A stretch of 23,946 nt of DNA from Lentimicrobium sp. (GCA_022758945.1 JAEMQE010000025.1:1-23946), one strand, 5' to 3'. Positions 15,436 through 23,401 are shown, numbered from the stretch's first letter. A program made the numbers and translations. Notes: a model not told the origin generated them from the letters alone.

Positions 15436-15477
15436 ATATTTCCTTTTTATTTAAAAAAATTTAAAATAAAGGTATAA

Positions 15478-15507
15478 AAAAACACAAAGCTTTCACTTTG
15501 TGTTTTT
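15478..15507. terminator. Bidirectional terminator between the membrane protein gene and accD
   Basis: A 12-bp perfect stem (AAAAACACAAAG at 15478-15489 with CTTTGTGTTTTT at 15496-15507) has a 6-base loop, with A-run and T-run on the two sides. It lies between the convergent genes ending at 15435 (+) and 15531 (minus). Confidence 0.8.
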
Positions 15508-15523
15508 GTGTTTTTTGTGGCAA
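15500..15523 (+). repeat. GTG-type repeat overlapping the terminator
   Basis: GTG occurs at 15500, 15508 and 15517 in a T-rich run that ends TTTGTGGCAATA. The ending resembles that of copy A (TTCGTGGCAAC), which suggests one repeat family. Confidence 0.45.
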
Positions 15524-15530
15524 TAAAAAA

Positions 15531-16385
15531 CTATCTAATATTGATATTCTGAATCAAATCAATATACAAATTGATAGAGTCTTTTAAATCTTTTCTTGGT
15601 GTAATAAAATCTAGGAAACCGTGTTCAAGTACAAATTCGGCAGTTTGAAAACCTAATGGCAAATCTTTTCCGGTAGTATCTTTAACAACTCTTGGTCCGG
15701 CAAAACCTATTAAAGCTCCAGGTTCAGAAATGTTAATGTCGCCAAGCATTGCATAAGAAGCGGTTGTTCCACCCGTTGTTGGATCCGTACACAAAGAAAT
15801 ATAAGGAATTTTTGCTTCGGCTAGTTGGGCCAATTTTGCTGAAGTTTTGGCTAATTGCATCAACGAATAAGCCGCTTCCATCATTCTGGCTCCACCTGAT
15901 TTTGAAATCATTACAAATGGAATGTTGTTTTTGATAGAATAATCTATTCCACGAGCTACTTTTTCGCCAACAACACCACCAATGGAACCGCCAATAAAGG
16001 CAAAATCCATACAGCAAACCACTAAATCTTTTCCTTTCGATTTTCCAACTCCTGTGCGAACCGCATCATTCAATTTGGTCTTGGCAATAGTGTCTTTCAA
16101 ACGATCCGAATATTTTTTGGTGTCCACAAAATGCAAGGTATCTTTCGAAGTCATTTTTGCATCTAATTCTACGAATTCATTGTTGTCAAACAATATTTCG
16201 AAATATTCCTTGCTTCCAATTCTTACGTGAAAATCATCTTCCGGACTTACATATAAGTTGCGAGCTAATTCATCGGCATCAATAACTTTTCCAGTAGGCG
16301 ATTTGTACCAAAGCCCTTTTGGAATATCCATTTTGTCTTCGGTTGCCGTAGTAATTCCTTTCTGTGTTCTTTTAAACCAAGCCAT
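15531..16385 (-). CDS. accD: Acetyl-CoA carboxylase carboxyltransferase beta subunit, zinc-ribbon cysteines absent
   Basis: AccD with AccA transfers the carboxyl group from biotin to acetyl-CoA to make malonyl-CoA for fatty acid synthesis. The 284 residues align along the whole length with the family: IPKGLW at about 21-26, FAFIGGSIGGVVGEK, SKSGGARMMEA, SLCTDPTTGGTTASYAMLG and EPGALIGFAGPRV. The N-terminal zinc ribbon of E. coli AccD (Cys27, 30, 46, 49) is structurally matched, but all four Cys positions are replaced (Ser29, Thr31/Gly32, Ser47, Asp50 here). This form appears to be usual in flavobacteria, as far as I recall, so it does not suggest loss of function. It follows fbaA by 81 bases made up almost wholly of repeat. 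Confidence 0.94.
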   Translation of the reverse strand: MAWFKRTQKGITTATEDKMDIPKGLWYKSPTGKVIDADELARNLYVSPEDDFHVRIGSKEYFEILFDNNEFVELDAKMTSKDTLHFVDTKKYSDRLKDTIAKTKLNDAVRTGVGKSKGKDLVVCCMDFAFIGGSIGGVVGEKVARGIDYSIKNNIPFVMISKSGGARMMEAAYSLMQLAKTSAKLAQLAEAKIPYISLCTDPTTGGTTASYAMLGDINISEPGALIGFAGPRVVKDTTGKDLPLGFQTAEFVLEHGFLDFITPRKDLKDSINLYIDLIQNINIR

Positions 16386-16389
16386 GATT

Positions 16390-16463
16390 ATTTCAGATTG
16401 CAGATTTCAGATTTCAGATTTCAGATTGCACTAGGGAATCTAAAATCTAAAATCTGAAATCAA
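16390..16463. repeat. Inverted CAGATTT heptad array directly upstream of accD
   Basis: The left arm has CAG at 16394, 16401, 16408, 16415 and 16422, an exact 7-base period. The right arm has the complementary word with C at 16440, 16447, 16454 and 16461. In minus-strand RNA the two sides pair over about 25 bases; most differences are G-U pairs. The structure fills the fbaA-accD gap and ends only a few bases before the accD ATG. Confidence 0.75.
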
Positions 16464-16466
16464 ATA

Positions 16467-17534
16467 TTATAGAGTATTCACGTTATTCAAGTCAGCAAAT
16501 GCTTTTTCGAGTCTTGCAATGAAGGTAACTTCGCCTTCACGCAACCATTTTCTTGGATCGTAATATTTTTTGTTTGGAGCATCAGCACCAGAAGGATTTC
16601 CAATTTGAGTTTTTAGATAATCAATGTTGTTTACCATAAAGTCACGAATACCTTCAGCAAAAGCAAATTGCAAGTCAGTATCAATATTCATTTTTACAAC
16701 ACCGTAACTAATTCCTTCTCTGATTTCTTCTAATGTGGAACCTGAACCTCCGTGGAAAACGAAATCAACTGGATTGTGTCCTGTGTTGAATTTATTTTGA
16801 ACGTAATCTTGAGAATTTTTCAAGATTTTTGGAGTCAATTTTACGTTTCCTGGTTTGTAAACACCATGAACGTTTCCAAAAGAAGCTGCAATTGTAAATC
16901 TTGGACTAACTTTTAATAATTCTTCGTAAGCATAAGATACTTCAGAAGGTTGTGTGTATAATTTTGAACTATCAACGTCAGAGTTGTCAACACCATCTTC
17001 TTCGCCACCTGTAATTCCTAGTTCGATTTCTAATGTCATTCCCATTTTGCTCATTCGAGCTAAATAACCACTACAAATTTTGATATTTTCTTCGATTGGC
17101 TCTTCAGATAAATCAATCATGTGAGAAGAAAATAATGGTTTTCCAGTTTCAGCAAAATGTTTTTCAGAAGCATCCAATAGACCATCAATCCAAGGTAATA
17201 ATTTTTTTGCGCAATGGTCAGTATGTAAAATTACTGTTGCACCATAAGCTTCTGCCAAAGTATGAATGTGTTTTGCTCCAGCAATTGCGCCAAAAATAGC
17301 GGCTTTTTCACCTGCATTAGCAAGTCCTTTTCCAGCATTAAACTGTGCTCCGCCATTCGAAAATTGTATAATAACTGGCGAATTTAGTTTTGCTGCAGTT
17401 TCAAGAACTCCGTTTATTGTGTTTGAACCAGTAACATTTACTGCAGGAATTGCAAATCCTTTTTCTTTTGCATAGTTAAAAATTTCTTGTACTTGGTCTC
17501 CTGTAGCTACGCCCGGTTTGATATTGTGTGCCAT
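16467..17534 (-). CDS. fbaA: Class II fructose-bisphosphate aldolase
   Basis: This zinc-dependent aldolase reversibly cleaves fructose-1,6-bisphosphate in glycolysis and gluconeogenesis. Starting at the ATG at 17532-17534 it has 355 residues and begins MAHNIKPGV, as class IIa aldolases do. An in-frame ATG 15 codons upstream (17579) gives a non-homologous tail over the likely promoter. Visible motifs are LHTDHC at about 103-108 (catalytic Asp106, zinc His107), GNVHGVYKPGNVKL with the second zinc His, VFHGGSGS with the third, and MNIDTDLQ for phosphate binding. It lies between tamL (64 bases upstream) and accD on the same strand. Confidence 0.95.
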   Translation of the reverse strand: MAHNIKPGVATGDQVQEIFNYAKEKGFAIPAVNVTGSNTINGVLETAAKLNSPVIIQFSNGGAQFNAGKGLANAGEKAAIFGAIAGAKHIHTLAEAYGATVILHTDHCAKKLLPWIDGLLDASEKHFAETGKPLFSSHMIDLSEEPIEENIKICSGYLARMSKMGMTLEIELGITGGEEDGVDNSDVDSSKLYTQPSEVSYAYEELLKVSPRFTIAASFGNVHGVYKPGNVKLTPKILKNSQDYVQNKFNTGHNPVDFVFHGGSGSTLEEIREGISYGVVKMNIDTDLQFAFAEGIRDFMVNNIDYLKTQIGNPSGADAPNKKYYDPRKWLREGEVTFIARLEKAFADLNNVNTL

Positions 17535-17576
17535 CGTAATTTTTTTTGTTGTTGTTAAAAGTTGTTTTTTAGATTG

Positions 17577-17584
17577 CAAAAATA
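17577..17584 (-). promoter_or_regulatory. Possible -7 element (TATTTTTG) of fbaA
   Basis: TATTTTTG on the minus strand matches TAnnTTTG, 42 bases before the chosen fbaA start, and would lie between tamL and fbaA. A correctly spaced -33 element is not apparent. Confidence 0.4.
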
Positions 17585-17598
17585 AGAATTATTTAGCA

Positions 17599-20157
17599 TT
17601 AGAAAGGATAATTTATTCCAAAATTAAAAACGGAGTTAGCAAAATTGTATTCATGAAACCACCGTTTGTCAATTTCATTGGCGGGATTGTAGGTTTTAAA
17701 CCCTAAATCAAATCGGACTACGAAAAAGCTCAGGTCGTATCGTAACCCAAATCCAGTACCTAAAGCTATTTCTTTCAAATCTTTTATGCCGTTAAAAGTG
17801 GCTCTTTCATCAGTAATGTTGTCAAAAACATTCCAGATATTGCCTGCATCAGCAAATAGAGCGCCTTTAAAGCTTCCTAATATTTTAAATCTGAATTCGG
17901 CACTCAGTGCAATTTTCATATTTGCCTCGTTATAATCATTTACTGCGCCAGTACTTCCAGGACCTAAACGATAAGGAGCCCAAGCTCTATTGTCATTTGA
18001 ACCTCCAGCAAAATAACTTCTTGAAAAAGGAATGTTGTTTGAATTTCCATAAGGAATGGCAATGCCAAAAAAGCTTCTGAATGCTAAAACTTTTTCTTTG
18101 GTTAAATCCCAATGTTTAATATAATCGAATTCTGTTTTTATATATTCTGAATATTCTATATTGAAAATGTCATAATTACCATTCTGGTTTTTGTTTAGAT
18201 TTGCGGCATTTGACACTAAGGATAACAGCGAACCAGCTGATTCGATTTTTGTTCTGAAAAGATAAAACGTGTTGTCTAGTATATCCGTTTTAGTTGTTTT
18301 TGAAAATGAAAAACTCGTGGCCAGAATAAAGTCATTTTCGGTAAGTCTGACTCTTCGTTCTTCAACGCTGCTTACGGTTTTATAATCAGCATCTGCCGGT
18401 GTCAGAGCTGTGTTACCTGACAAGACATCATTTGTAAATCCTGTGGTACCTTTTTCTATTATCAAATTGCCGGTATCTGGATTAACATAATCAGGGTTTG
18501 TGTTATACACTTTTCCTATATCATTTAAAGCGGTATAAGAAGATTGATATATATTGAAATAATTTTCAGGATTTAGATTTCGAACATATTGTACATTAAA
18601 AAGATCAAACCGTGCTGTATTGTTCTTTTTTGGAGTCCAATTATAAGCCAAACCACCAGTAAGATTCTTTTTGTCCAAACCAATATTTTTTTGTGTCGCT
18701 AAACCGCTTGACAAGAGTGTCGAGGGAATCATACTTTTGGGAATGATTTTTTCAGTAGCCACAGGGAACCATATTCTGGGAATATTCAATTTCACATCAA
18801 CCCCATATTCTGATACATTAAAAAATTTACTTTGAGGATTTGCCAAATCTTTTGATGACCCAATGTTTCCACGAGCTGCAACTTCAAGCGTTTCGGCACC
18901 ATTAAATACATTTCTGATAGTTTCTGAAATACTTGCTGCAATTCCAATGTCTTGAATATTAGAATGGGTTACATCAAGTGTGGTTCCTAAACTGTATTTT
19001 TTTCGAGGAGACAAATACACTTTTGCAATTAACGATTGAGCTGTGGTGTCTCTTTTATCTACTTCATATAAAATAGTTGGATAATTGAAAATTTTAAGAT
19101 TATTCAAATATCGTGTTGTTAAAACGGTTTTAGAATCGGCAAACAAACTACCTTTTGTGATAAAAACAGCATCGGTTATCGCCTTTGGTTTGTATTTTAA
19201 TTTAGTATGGCTATATAAATTGAAATTTTTATACGATGTGCTGTCAGTGATTTTTAAATTATTATTGGCAGCCGAATAATCAGTATAAATGTTTACGTCG
19301 CTAATTTTATATATTTTAAAAGGTTCTGTTCTTGTGGTATCCTTATCCTGATAGGAATAATCGTTTATGATTAAATTTACATTTACTTTTTTATTGTTGT
19401 TAAGGGTGTCAATATCAAAAGTCACATAATTAGGCTGAAAATTATACACGCCATTATTTCTAAAATAAGTATTAATGCGATCTTTTTCACTTTCGAAATC
19501 TACTGTTTTATATTGATTTCCAGATTTCAAGAAGGTATTGGATATTTTTGTTCGATACATTGAATCCAAAACAGGGGTATGAATTGTAGTTGTTAATGTA
19601 TCTAATAAATAAGGAGTTCCGGTAGTAACAGTATATTTAATTTTGGCCTTTTTTTCACTTAAACTATCTAATTTATATTTGGCTTTCACATTAAAAAAAC
19701 CATTGTTAAAATAATAGTATTTTAATCTCAAAATCGATTTGTCAGTTCTCGCAGTGTCAACAATTACAGGAGGTTCGCCAGTTTTTTTTAAGAAATCGTG
19801 TATTCCGTGATACCAGAAAGATTGCCCCAATCTATCCACCTGTTTTGCAGATAACCATTTTGATTCTCTTTCGTATTTTCCGGGATGATTCGTGAATTTA
19901 GCCTGATAAGAAGAGTCGGGATTTGGATTAGCAAGATTAAATAAATTCAATCGCAATCGATAGCCCAAGAGGGTGGAGTTTGGTTTTTGATACAACTGAT
20001 TAATAACATCATCGTCCTTTGTGGCTTTGTCATTTACTATAATTTCATTTTTAGTAAGAAGTTGTTTGCCGTTTGGAACCCGTTTCACAGTATCACAAGC
20101 TGAGATAATTATTCCAATTAGAATAAATGTTGCTATTTTTGTGCTAATCTTTTTCAA
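17599..20157 (-). CDS. tamL: TamL-type lipoprotein BamA/TamA family outer-membrane protein
   Basis: The protein has 852 residues. An N-terminal signal ends in a lipobox (IIISAC, lipidated Cys21), which marks the Bacteroidota lipoprotein version of TamA. POTRA-like repeats follow to about residue 430 (for example YYYFNNGFFNVKAKY near 147-161 and a second FRNNGVYNFQPNY segment). A C-terminal Omp85 beta-barrel ends in NYPF, the aromatic terminus expected of outer-membrane barrels. In the barrel the usual R-G-F/Y motif reads NDNRAW. TamL with TamB is thought to serve outer-membrane protein or lipid transport. It begins 37 bases from a divergent RNA methyltransferase gene. Alternatives within the Omp85 family cannot be excluded, but the lipobox favours TamL. 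Confidence 0.85.
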   Translation of the reverse strand: MKKISTKIATFILIGIIISACDTVKRVPNGKQLLTKNEIIVNDKATKDDDVINQLYQKPNSTLLGYRLRLNLFNLANPNPDSSYQAKFTNHPGKYERESKWLSAKQVDRLGQSFWYHGIHDFLKKTGEPPVIVDTARTDKSILRLKYYYFNNGFFNVKAKYKLDSLSEKKAKIKYTVTTGTPYLLDTLTTTIHTPVLDSMYRTKISNTFLKSGNQYKTVDFESEKDRINTYFRNNGVYNFQPNYVTFDIDTLNNNKKVNVNLIINDYSYQDKDTTRTEPFKIYKISDVNIYTDYSAANNNLKITDSTSYKNFNLYSHTKLKYKPKAITDAVFITKGSLFADSKTVLTTRYLNNLKIFNYPTILYEVDKRDTTAQSLIAKVYLSPRKKYSLGTTLDVTHSNIQDIGIAASISETIRNVFNGAETLEVAARGNIGSSKDLANPQSKFFNVSEYGVDVKLNIPRIWFPVATEKIIPKSMIPSTLLSSGLATQKNIGLDKKNLTGGLAYNWTPKKNNTARFDLFNVQYVRNLNPENYFNIYQSSYTALNDIGKVYNTNPDYVNPDTGNLIIEKGTTGFTNDVLSGNTALTPADADYKTVSSVEERRVRLTENDFILATSFSFSKTTKTDILDNTFYLFRTKIESAGSLLSLVSNAANLNKNQNGNYDIFNIEYSEYIKTEFDYIKHWDLTKEKVLAFRSFFGIAIPYGNSNNIPFSRSYFAGGSNDNRAWAPYRLGPGSTGAVNDYNEANMKIALSAEFRFKILGSFKGALFADAGNIWNVFDNITDERATFNGIKDLKEIALGTGFGLRYDLSFFVVRFDLGFKTYNPANEIDKRWFHEYNFANSVFNFGINYPF

Positions 20158-20177
20158 GTGTTCTTAAATATTTAATT

Positions 20178-20185
20178 CAAAAGTA
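20178..20185 (-). promoter_or_regulatory. Possible -7 element (TACTTTTG) of tamL
   Basis: TACTTTTG on the minus strand equals the purH -7 element and lies 20 bases before the tamL ATG in the 37-base divergent gap. The nearest TTTG (20213-20210) is 24 bases away, slightly long, and lies inside the divergent gene. Confidence 0.4.
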
Positions 20186-20194
20186 CATTATTTT

Positions 20195-20932
20195 ATGCTT
20201 AGTAAAAACCAAATAAAACTTATAACGAGTTTGCAGCAAAAAAAACAGCGATTTGCCCATCAAATGTTTTTTGCCGAAGGCATAAAAGTAATTCAAGAAT
20301 TATTGGAATCTAATTTTGAATTGGTTCATTTATACACGACCCAAAATGATTTTGAACAAGTTTCGAATGTCAAAAAAGTAATTGTCGATGAAAGTGATTT
20401 AAAAAAAATCAGTGCATTGGCAACGCCAAATTCTTGTTTGGCTGTGTTTAAAATCCCAACTGAGAAAAAAATCATTGAATCCGGATTAATTCTTGCGCTT
20501 GATTCCATTCGCGACCCGGGAAATTTAGGAACAATTTTGCGATTGTGCGATTGGTTTGGAATTGCACAATTAATTTGCTCCAAAGAAACGGTAGATATTT
20601 ACAATCCAAAAGTGGTTCAAGCCACAATGGGTTCCATTGCCAGAGTCAACGTGAATTATATCAATTTGGAAACCTTTGTCAACAAAACCAAATTAGCTGT
20701 TTTCGGCACTTTTATGGAAGGAAACAACATTTATAAAACGGAGTTGCCTCAAGAAGGAATTATTATTATGGGCAATGAAGCAAACGGAATATCACCAGAA
20801 CTTGAAAAATCAATTAAAAACAGACTTACAATTCCTCGTTTTGGTACTATTCAAAAAACCGAAAGTTTGAATGTAGCTACTGCGACAGCGATTATTTTGA
20901 GTGAGTTTCGTAGAGTGATCAGTGTTCAGTAA
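20195..20932 (+). CDS. SpoU-class (TrmH/RlmB-like) RNA 2'-O-methyltransferase
   Basis: This SAM-dependent methyltransferase with a trefoil knot is expected to methylate a ribose 2'-OH in rRNA or tRNA; the exact target is not deducible. The 245 residues have a substrate-binding N-terminal part (about 1-95, with AHQMFFAEG near 21-29) and a SPOUT domain. Motif 1 is NLGTILR at 110-116 (catalytic Arg116), motif 2 is IIIMGNEANGIS at 189-200, and motif 3 is IPRFGTIQKTESLNVATA at 213-230. The last five codons (VISVQ) and the stop TAA fall in a CAGTGTT heptad array, so the C-terminus seems altered by the repeat. The ATG at 20195 is divergent from tamL. Confidence 0.93.
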   Translation: MLSKNQIKLITSLQQKKQRFAHQMFFAEGIKVIQELLESNFELVHLYTTQNDFEQVSNVKKVIVDESDLKKISALATPNSCLAVFKIPTEKKIIESGLILALDSIRDPGNLGTILRLCDWFGIAQLICSKETVDIYNPKVVQATMGSIARVNVNYINLETFVNKTKLAVFGTFMEGNNIYKTELPQEGIIIMGNEANGISPELEKSIKNRLTIPRFGTIQKTESLNVATATAIILSEFRRVISVQ

Positions 20933-21060
20933 TCAGTGTTCAGTGATCGGTATTTATAATGGTCAGTGTTCAGTTTTCAACAGCGTTTTTTGGGCTTTAC
21001 TAGTTGACCACTGACCATTTTTTAAGTAGTACATCCTGAACACTGACAACTGAACACTAC
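20916..21060. repeat. Inverted CAGTGTT/CAGTGAT heptad array
   Basis: The left side has C of CAG (or CGG) at 20920, 20927, 20934, 20941 and 20948, an exact 7-base period, then a further pair at 20964 and 20971. The right side carries the complement (CTG) at 21036, 21043 and 21050, again a 7-base period. The element begins within the methyltransferase gene and fills the whole gap to porT. In RNA the two sides can pair. Confidence 0.8.
20958..21023. terminator. Hairpin in the repeat array, probable terminator of the methyltransferase gene
   Basis: An 11-bp perfect stem (AATGGTCAGTG at 20958-20968 with CACTGACCATT at 21009-21019) is followed by TTTT to 21023. The 40-base loop is long for a classical terminator, so it is a reasonable but not certain call. 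Confidence 0.5.
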
Positions 21061-21069
21061 AAACTTCTT

Positions 21070-21789
21070 TTAGTGGAAAGCAAAATTGATAAAAACCGCT
21101 CTGGTTTTCATTGATTCAATATTGCCTGTCCAAGGACTATTAGGGTCATTATCGCGAATTAATTCGTCATTAATTCCAAAAACACCTCTTATAGATGGAG
21201 AAAATATAAAATATTCCGAAAAAATATCAATGCCAAAACCAATCTCATAATTTGTTGTCCAAGGATGCATTCTGAAGCGTTCTTCATAATTATCGTCAAT
21301 GGATTTTGAATTGCTGGATAAATTTAATGTTGCCGAAACTCCGCCCAATAAATAAGGTCGAACATTCCCTGTTCTAAGCGATAAAAACTTAAGTAATATC
21401 GGAAAATGAAGGTTGGTGCTGTTCACTTCTCTAAGCATATCTGAAGGCGTTGGTGTTGTCGGGAAATAGCTTGCAGGATAATGTAAATTCCTCTGTGTGT
21501 AGTATAATCCGGGTTCAAATCGCAACCGAATGTATTCTTGAAGCTTTAAATCAGCTACAAGACCTACGTTGAAACCGGTGGTTGTTTTAACTTGAATGTC
21601 TTCGCTAACCGTTTTATAATCTATTTTAAAAACATAGGAATTGAAACCCAGAAAAAAGCCAAAATACAATCGTTGTTTTTGAAAATTTTCTAAATTAATA
21701 AGGGGATCTCTGCCAAATAATTTATTAGGATTCTGTGCCTGTCCTTTAATGGCTATGACTAATAAAATTATAACAACGATTTTTCTCAT
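21070..21789 (-). CDS. porT: PorT/SprT-family T9SS outer-membrane protein
   Basis: With the ATG at 21787-21789 the protein has 239 residues. It has a signal peptide of about 18 residues (MRKIVVIILLVIAIKGQAQ) and a beta-barrel pattern of alternating strands typical of PorT-like proteins (FFLGFNSYVF, RLRFEPGLYYTQRNL, VRPYLLGGVSATL). The C-terminus ends in aromatic NFAFH. PorT (SprT in gliding flavobacteria) is a core type IX secretion component of the outer membrane. A frame upstream to 21846 belongs to the end of ubiE. The start is one base after the ubiE stop, so the two are translationally linked; this ubiE-porT pair fits flavobacterial genomes as I know them. The family is weakly conserved, so a related PorT-like barrel is the alternative. 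Confidence 0.8.
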   Translation of the reverse strand: MRKIVVIILLVIAIKGQAQNPNKLFGRDPLINLENFQKQRLYFGFFLGFNSYVFKIDYKTVSEDIQVKTTTGFNVGLVADLKLQEYIRLRFEPGLYYTQRNLHYPASYFPTTPTPSDMLREVNSTNLHFPILLKFLSLRTGNVRPYLLGGVSATLNLSSNSKSIDDNYEERFRMHPWTTNYEIGFGIDIFSEYFIFSPSIRGVFGINDELIRDNDPNSPWTGNIESMKTRAVFINFAFH

Positions 21790-21790
21790 A

Positions 21791-22522
21791 TTATTTTTTG
21801 GAAGCTGAATAAATTGTAGCCACGCCAAATGTTTGTGGCAATGCAACTACATCTATAAACCCAATTTTTTTCAAAATATTGTTTAAAGCCTCGCCATAAG
21901 GAAAAGCTGCCGCGGATTCTGAAAGATAACCGTAGGCAACATTGTCTTTTGAAAACAATTTCCCAATAATTGGCAGTATATTTTTACTATAAAAATTATA
22001 ACCTTGTTTATAAGGCGTTTTCTCAGGAACCGAAGTTTCCAAAACAACAAATATTCCATTTGGTTTCAAAACTCTTAGAATTTCGGCTAGTCCTTTTTCC
22101 AGATTTTCGAAATTTCTAACTCCAAAAGCTACTGTGATAGCGTCAAAATAGTTCTCTTCATAAGGCATGTTCTCTGAATCGGCCAAAACCATTTCTATTC
22201 TTTTAGATAAGTTTTTATCCAGTATTTTTTGCTGCCCCACTTCCAGCATTCCAGCCGAAATATCCAATCCAATGATTTTTTCAGCATTGGTTTGTGCCAT
22301 CAAAATAGCCAAATCACCAGTTCCTGTTGCAATATCCAGAATGGTTTTGGGATTCGATTTAGCTACAATTTGCAAGACTTTTTTGCGCCATTTCACATCA
22401 ATTCCAAAAGAAATAACCCGATTAAGATTATCATAATTGCCAGAAATGGTATCAAACATTGAGGCGACTTGTTCTTTTTTGCTTAAAGTGGAATCTTTAT
22501 AGGGTGTTATGTTTTTTGACAT
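21791..22522 (-). CDS. ubiE: Demethylmenaquinone methyltransferase (UbiE/MenG)
   Basis: This class I SAM-dependent methyltransferase makes the last step of menaquinone synthesis; Bacteroidota use menaquinone, so the MenG role is meant. The 243 residues begin with the conserved FDTISGNYDNLNRVISFG. The SAM motif follows (ILDIATGTGDLAI), then GLDISAGML, LADSENMPYEENYFDAITVAFGVRN, and LKPNGIFVVLETSVP at about 155-169, where many members have LEFS. The ATG at 22520-22522 gives the usual length. A -7-like element lies just upstream. Confidence 0.94.
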   Translation of the reverse strand: MSKNITPYKDSTLSKKEQVASMFDTISGNYDNLNRVISFGIDVKWRKKVLQIVAKSNPKTILDIATGTGDLAILMAQTNAEKIIGLDISAGMLEVGQQKILDKNLSKRIEMVLADSENMPYEENYFDAITVAFGVRNFENLEKGLAEILRVLKPNGIFVVLETSVPEKTPYKQGYNFYSKNILPIIGKLFSKDNVAYGYLSESAAAFPYGEALNNILKKIGFIDVVALPQTFGVATIYSASKK

Positions 22523-22538
22523 TTTCTAAAATTTGAAG

Positions 22539-22546
22539 CAAAGGTA
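22539..22546 (-). promoter_or_regulatory. Possible -7 element (TACCTTTG) of ubiE-porT
   Basis: TACCTTTG on the minus strand matches TAnnTTTG, 16 bases before the ubiE ATG, in the 48-base gap after folA. A clear TTTG -33 element is lacking; the region there is A/T-rich. Confidence 0.45.
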
Positions 22547-22570
22547 AACTAGATTTTTGGATTTTAAATT

Positions 22571-23056
22571 TTATTTTTTTCGAGTATATTTTTGAAAAGT
22601 ATAATCAAAAAGGTGTTTTTCGTCTTTTGGATTAAATGTTTCGGAGGTTAATTCCCAGATTTCGGAATCTATTTCAGGGAAATAAACATCAGCTTCAAAC
22701 GAATGATGCACGCGTGTAATATCAAGTTGATCGGCTAAATGCATAGATTGCGAGTAAATTTCGCCACCGCCTATAATATATAAATCTTCATTTTTTGGAC
22801 AAACAGCAATGGCTTTTTCTAAGTTTTCAACGACGATGCAACCTTCAGGAAAATAGTCTTTTTGACGTGAAATTACAATGTGAGTTCTGTTTGGTAGAGG
22901 TTTCGGGAAGCTCTCAAAAGTTTTTCTTCCCATAATAATATGATGACCAGAAGTAATTTCCTTGAATCGCTTAAAATCCAGTGGCAAATGCCAAAGCAAA
23001 TCATTGTTTTTCCCTAGGGCATTGTTCTCGGCAACAGCCGCAATCAAAATAATCAT
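22571..23056 (-). CDS. folA: Dihydrofolate reductase
   Basis: DHFR reduces dihydrofolate with NADPH to regenerate tetrahydrofolate, needed for thymidylate and purine synthesis (including the PurH reaction). The 161 residues match the bacterial type. Visible motifs are AVAENNALGKNNDLLWHLP with acidic Asp27 in the LPLDF motif, GHHIIMGRKTFES for NADPH and folate contact, IVISRQ, and IIGGGEIYS. The gene lies 3 bases after the stop of the 2TM protein gene on the same strand, hence probably co-transcribed and translationally coupled. Confidence 0.96.
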   Translation of the reverse strand: MIILIAAVAENNALGKNNDLLWHLPLDFKRFKEITSGHHIIMGRKTFESFPKPLPNRTHIVISRQKDYFPEGCIVVENLEKAIAVCPKNEDLYIIGGGEIYSQSMHLADQLDITRVHHSFEADVYFPEIDSEIWELTSETFNPKDEKHLFDYTFQKYTRKK

Positions 23057-23059
23057 TTT

Positions 23060-23401
23060 CTATTGTGGTTTTTTAGAAGATTCTTCTTCTATCTGGTTTT
23101 GCAATTGTTCGACTTTTTGTTGTTGTTTGGCAACAAGCCTATCTATTTGTTCTCTCTCCCAATTTTTATTCATAAAACGATCCGTAATATAAACTTTTAT
23201 AAAATGCAGTATAAACAGGAAAAGCCAGAACGTAATTACCCAAACGGACCAATTAGCAGTAAGTCCAAAAATCAAAAAATGATTTGCAATAAATAAAAAA
23301 ATGCTGCCCAATATAAATAAAACAAAGTGAAAATAGAGTCCTTTTTTTTGTTTTAATCTTTTTCTGGCATATTCATAAAGTTCATGTTGTTCTTTTTCCA
23401 T
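23060..23401 (-). CDS. 2TM-domain membrane protein
   Basis: The protein has 113 residues with an N-terminal charged helix (EQHELYEYARKRLKQKKG), two membrane helices at about 20-41 and 49-68, and a C-terminal charged coiled coil (about 80-113, KQQQKVEQLQNQIEEE). This is the 2TM domain family, small proteins found alone or next to LytTR regulators and histidine kinases in Bacteroidota. No biochemical role is known to me. It directly precedes folA (3-base gap). Confidence 0.85.
   Translation of the reverse strand: MEKEQHELYEYARKRLKQKKGLYFHFVLFILGSIFLFIANHFLIFGLTANWSVWVITFWLFLFILHFIKVYITDRFMNKNWEREQIDRLVAKQQQKVEQLQNQIEEESSKKPQ

Noticed and set aside
16390..16463. CRISPR array
   Set aside because: Units are 7 bases without spacers and lie in inverted arms; no cas gene is present. 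It is a simple heptad array.
22167..22462. Two plus-strand frames of 77-89 codons opposite ubiE
   Set aside because: They are antisense shadows of the strongly conserved methyltransferase.
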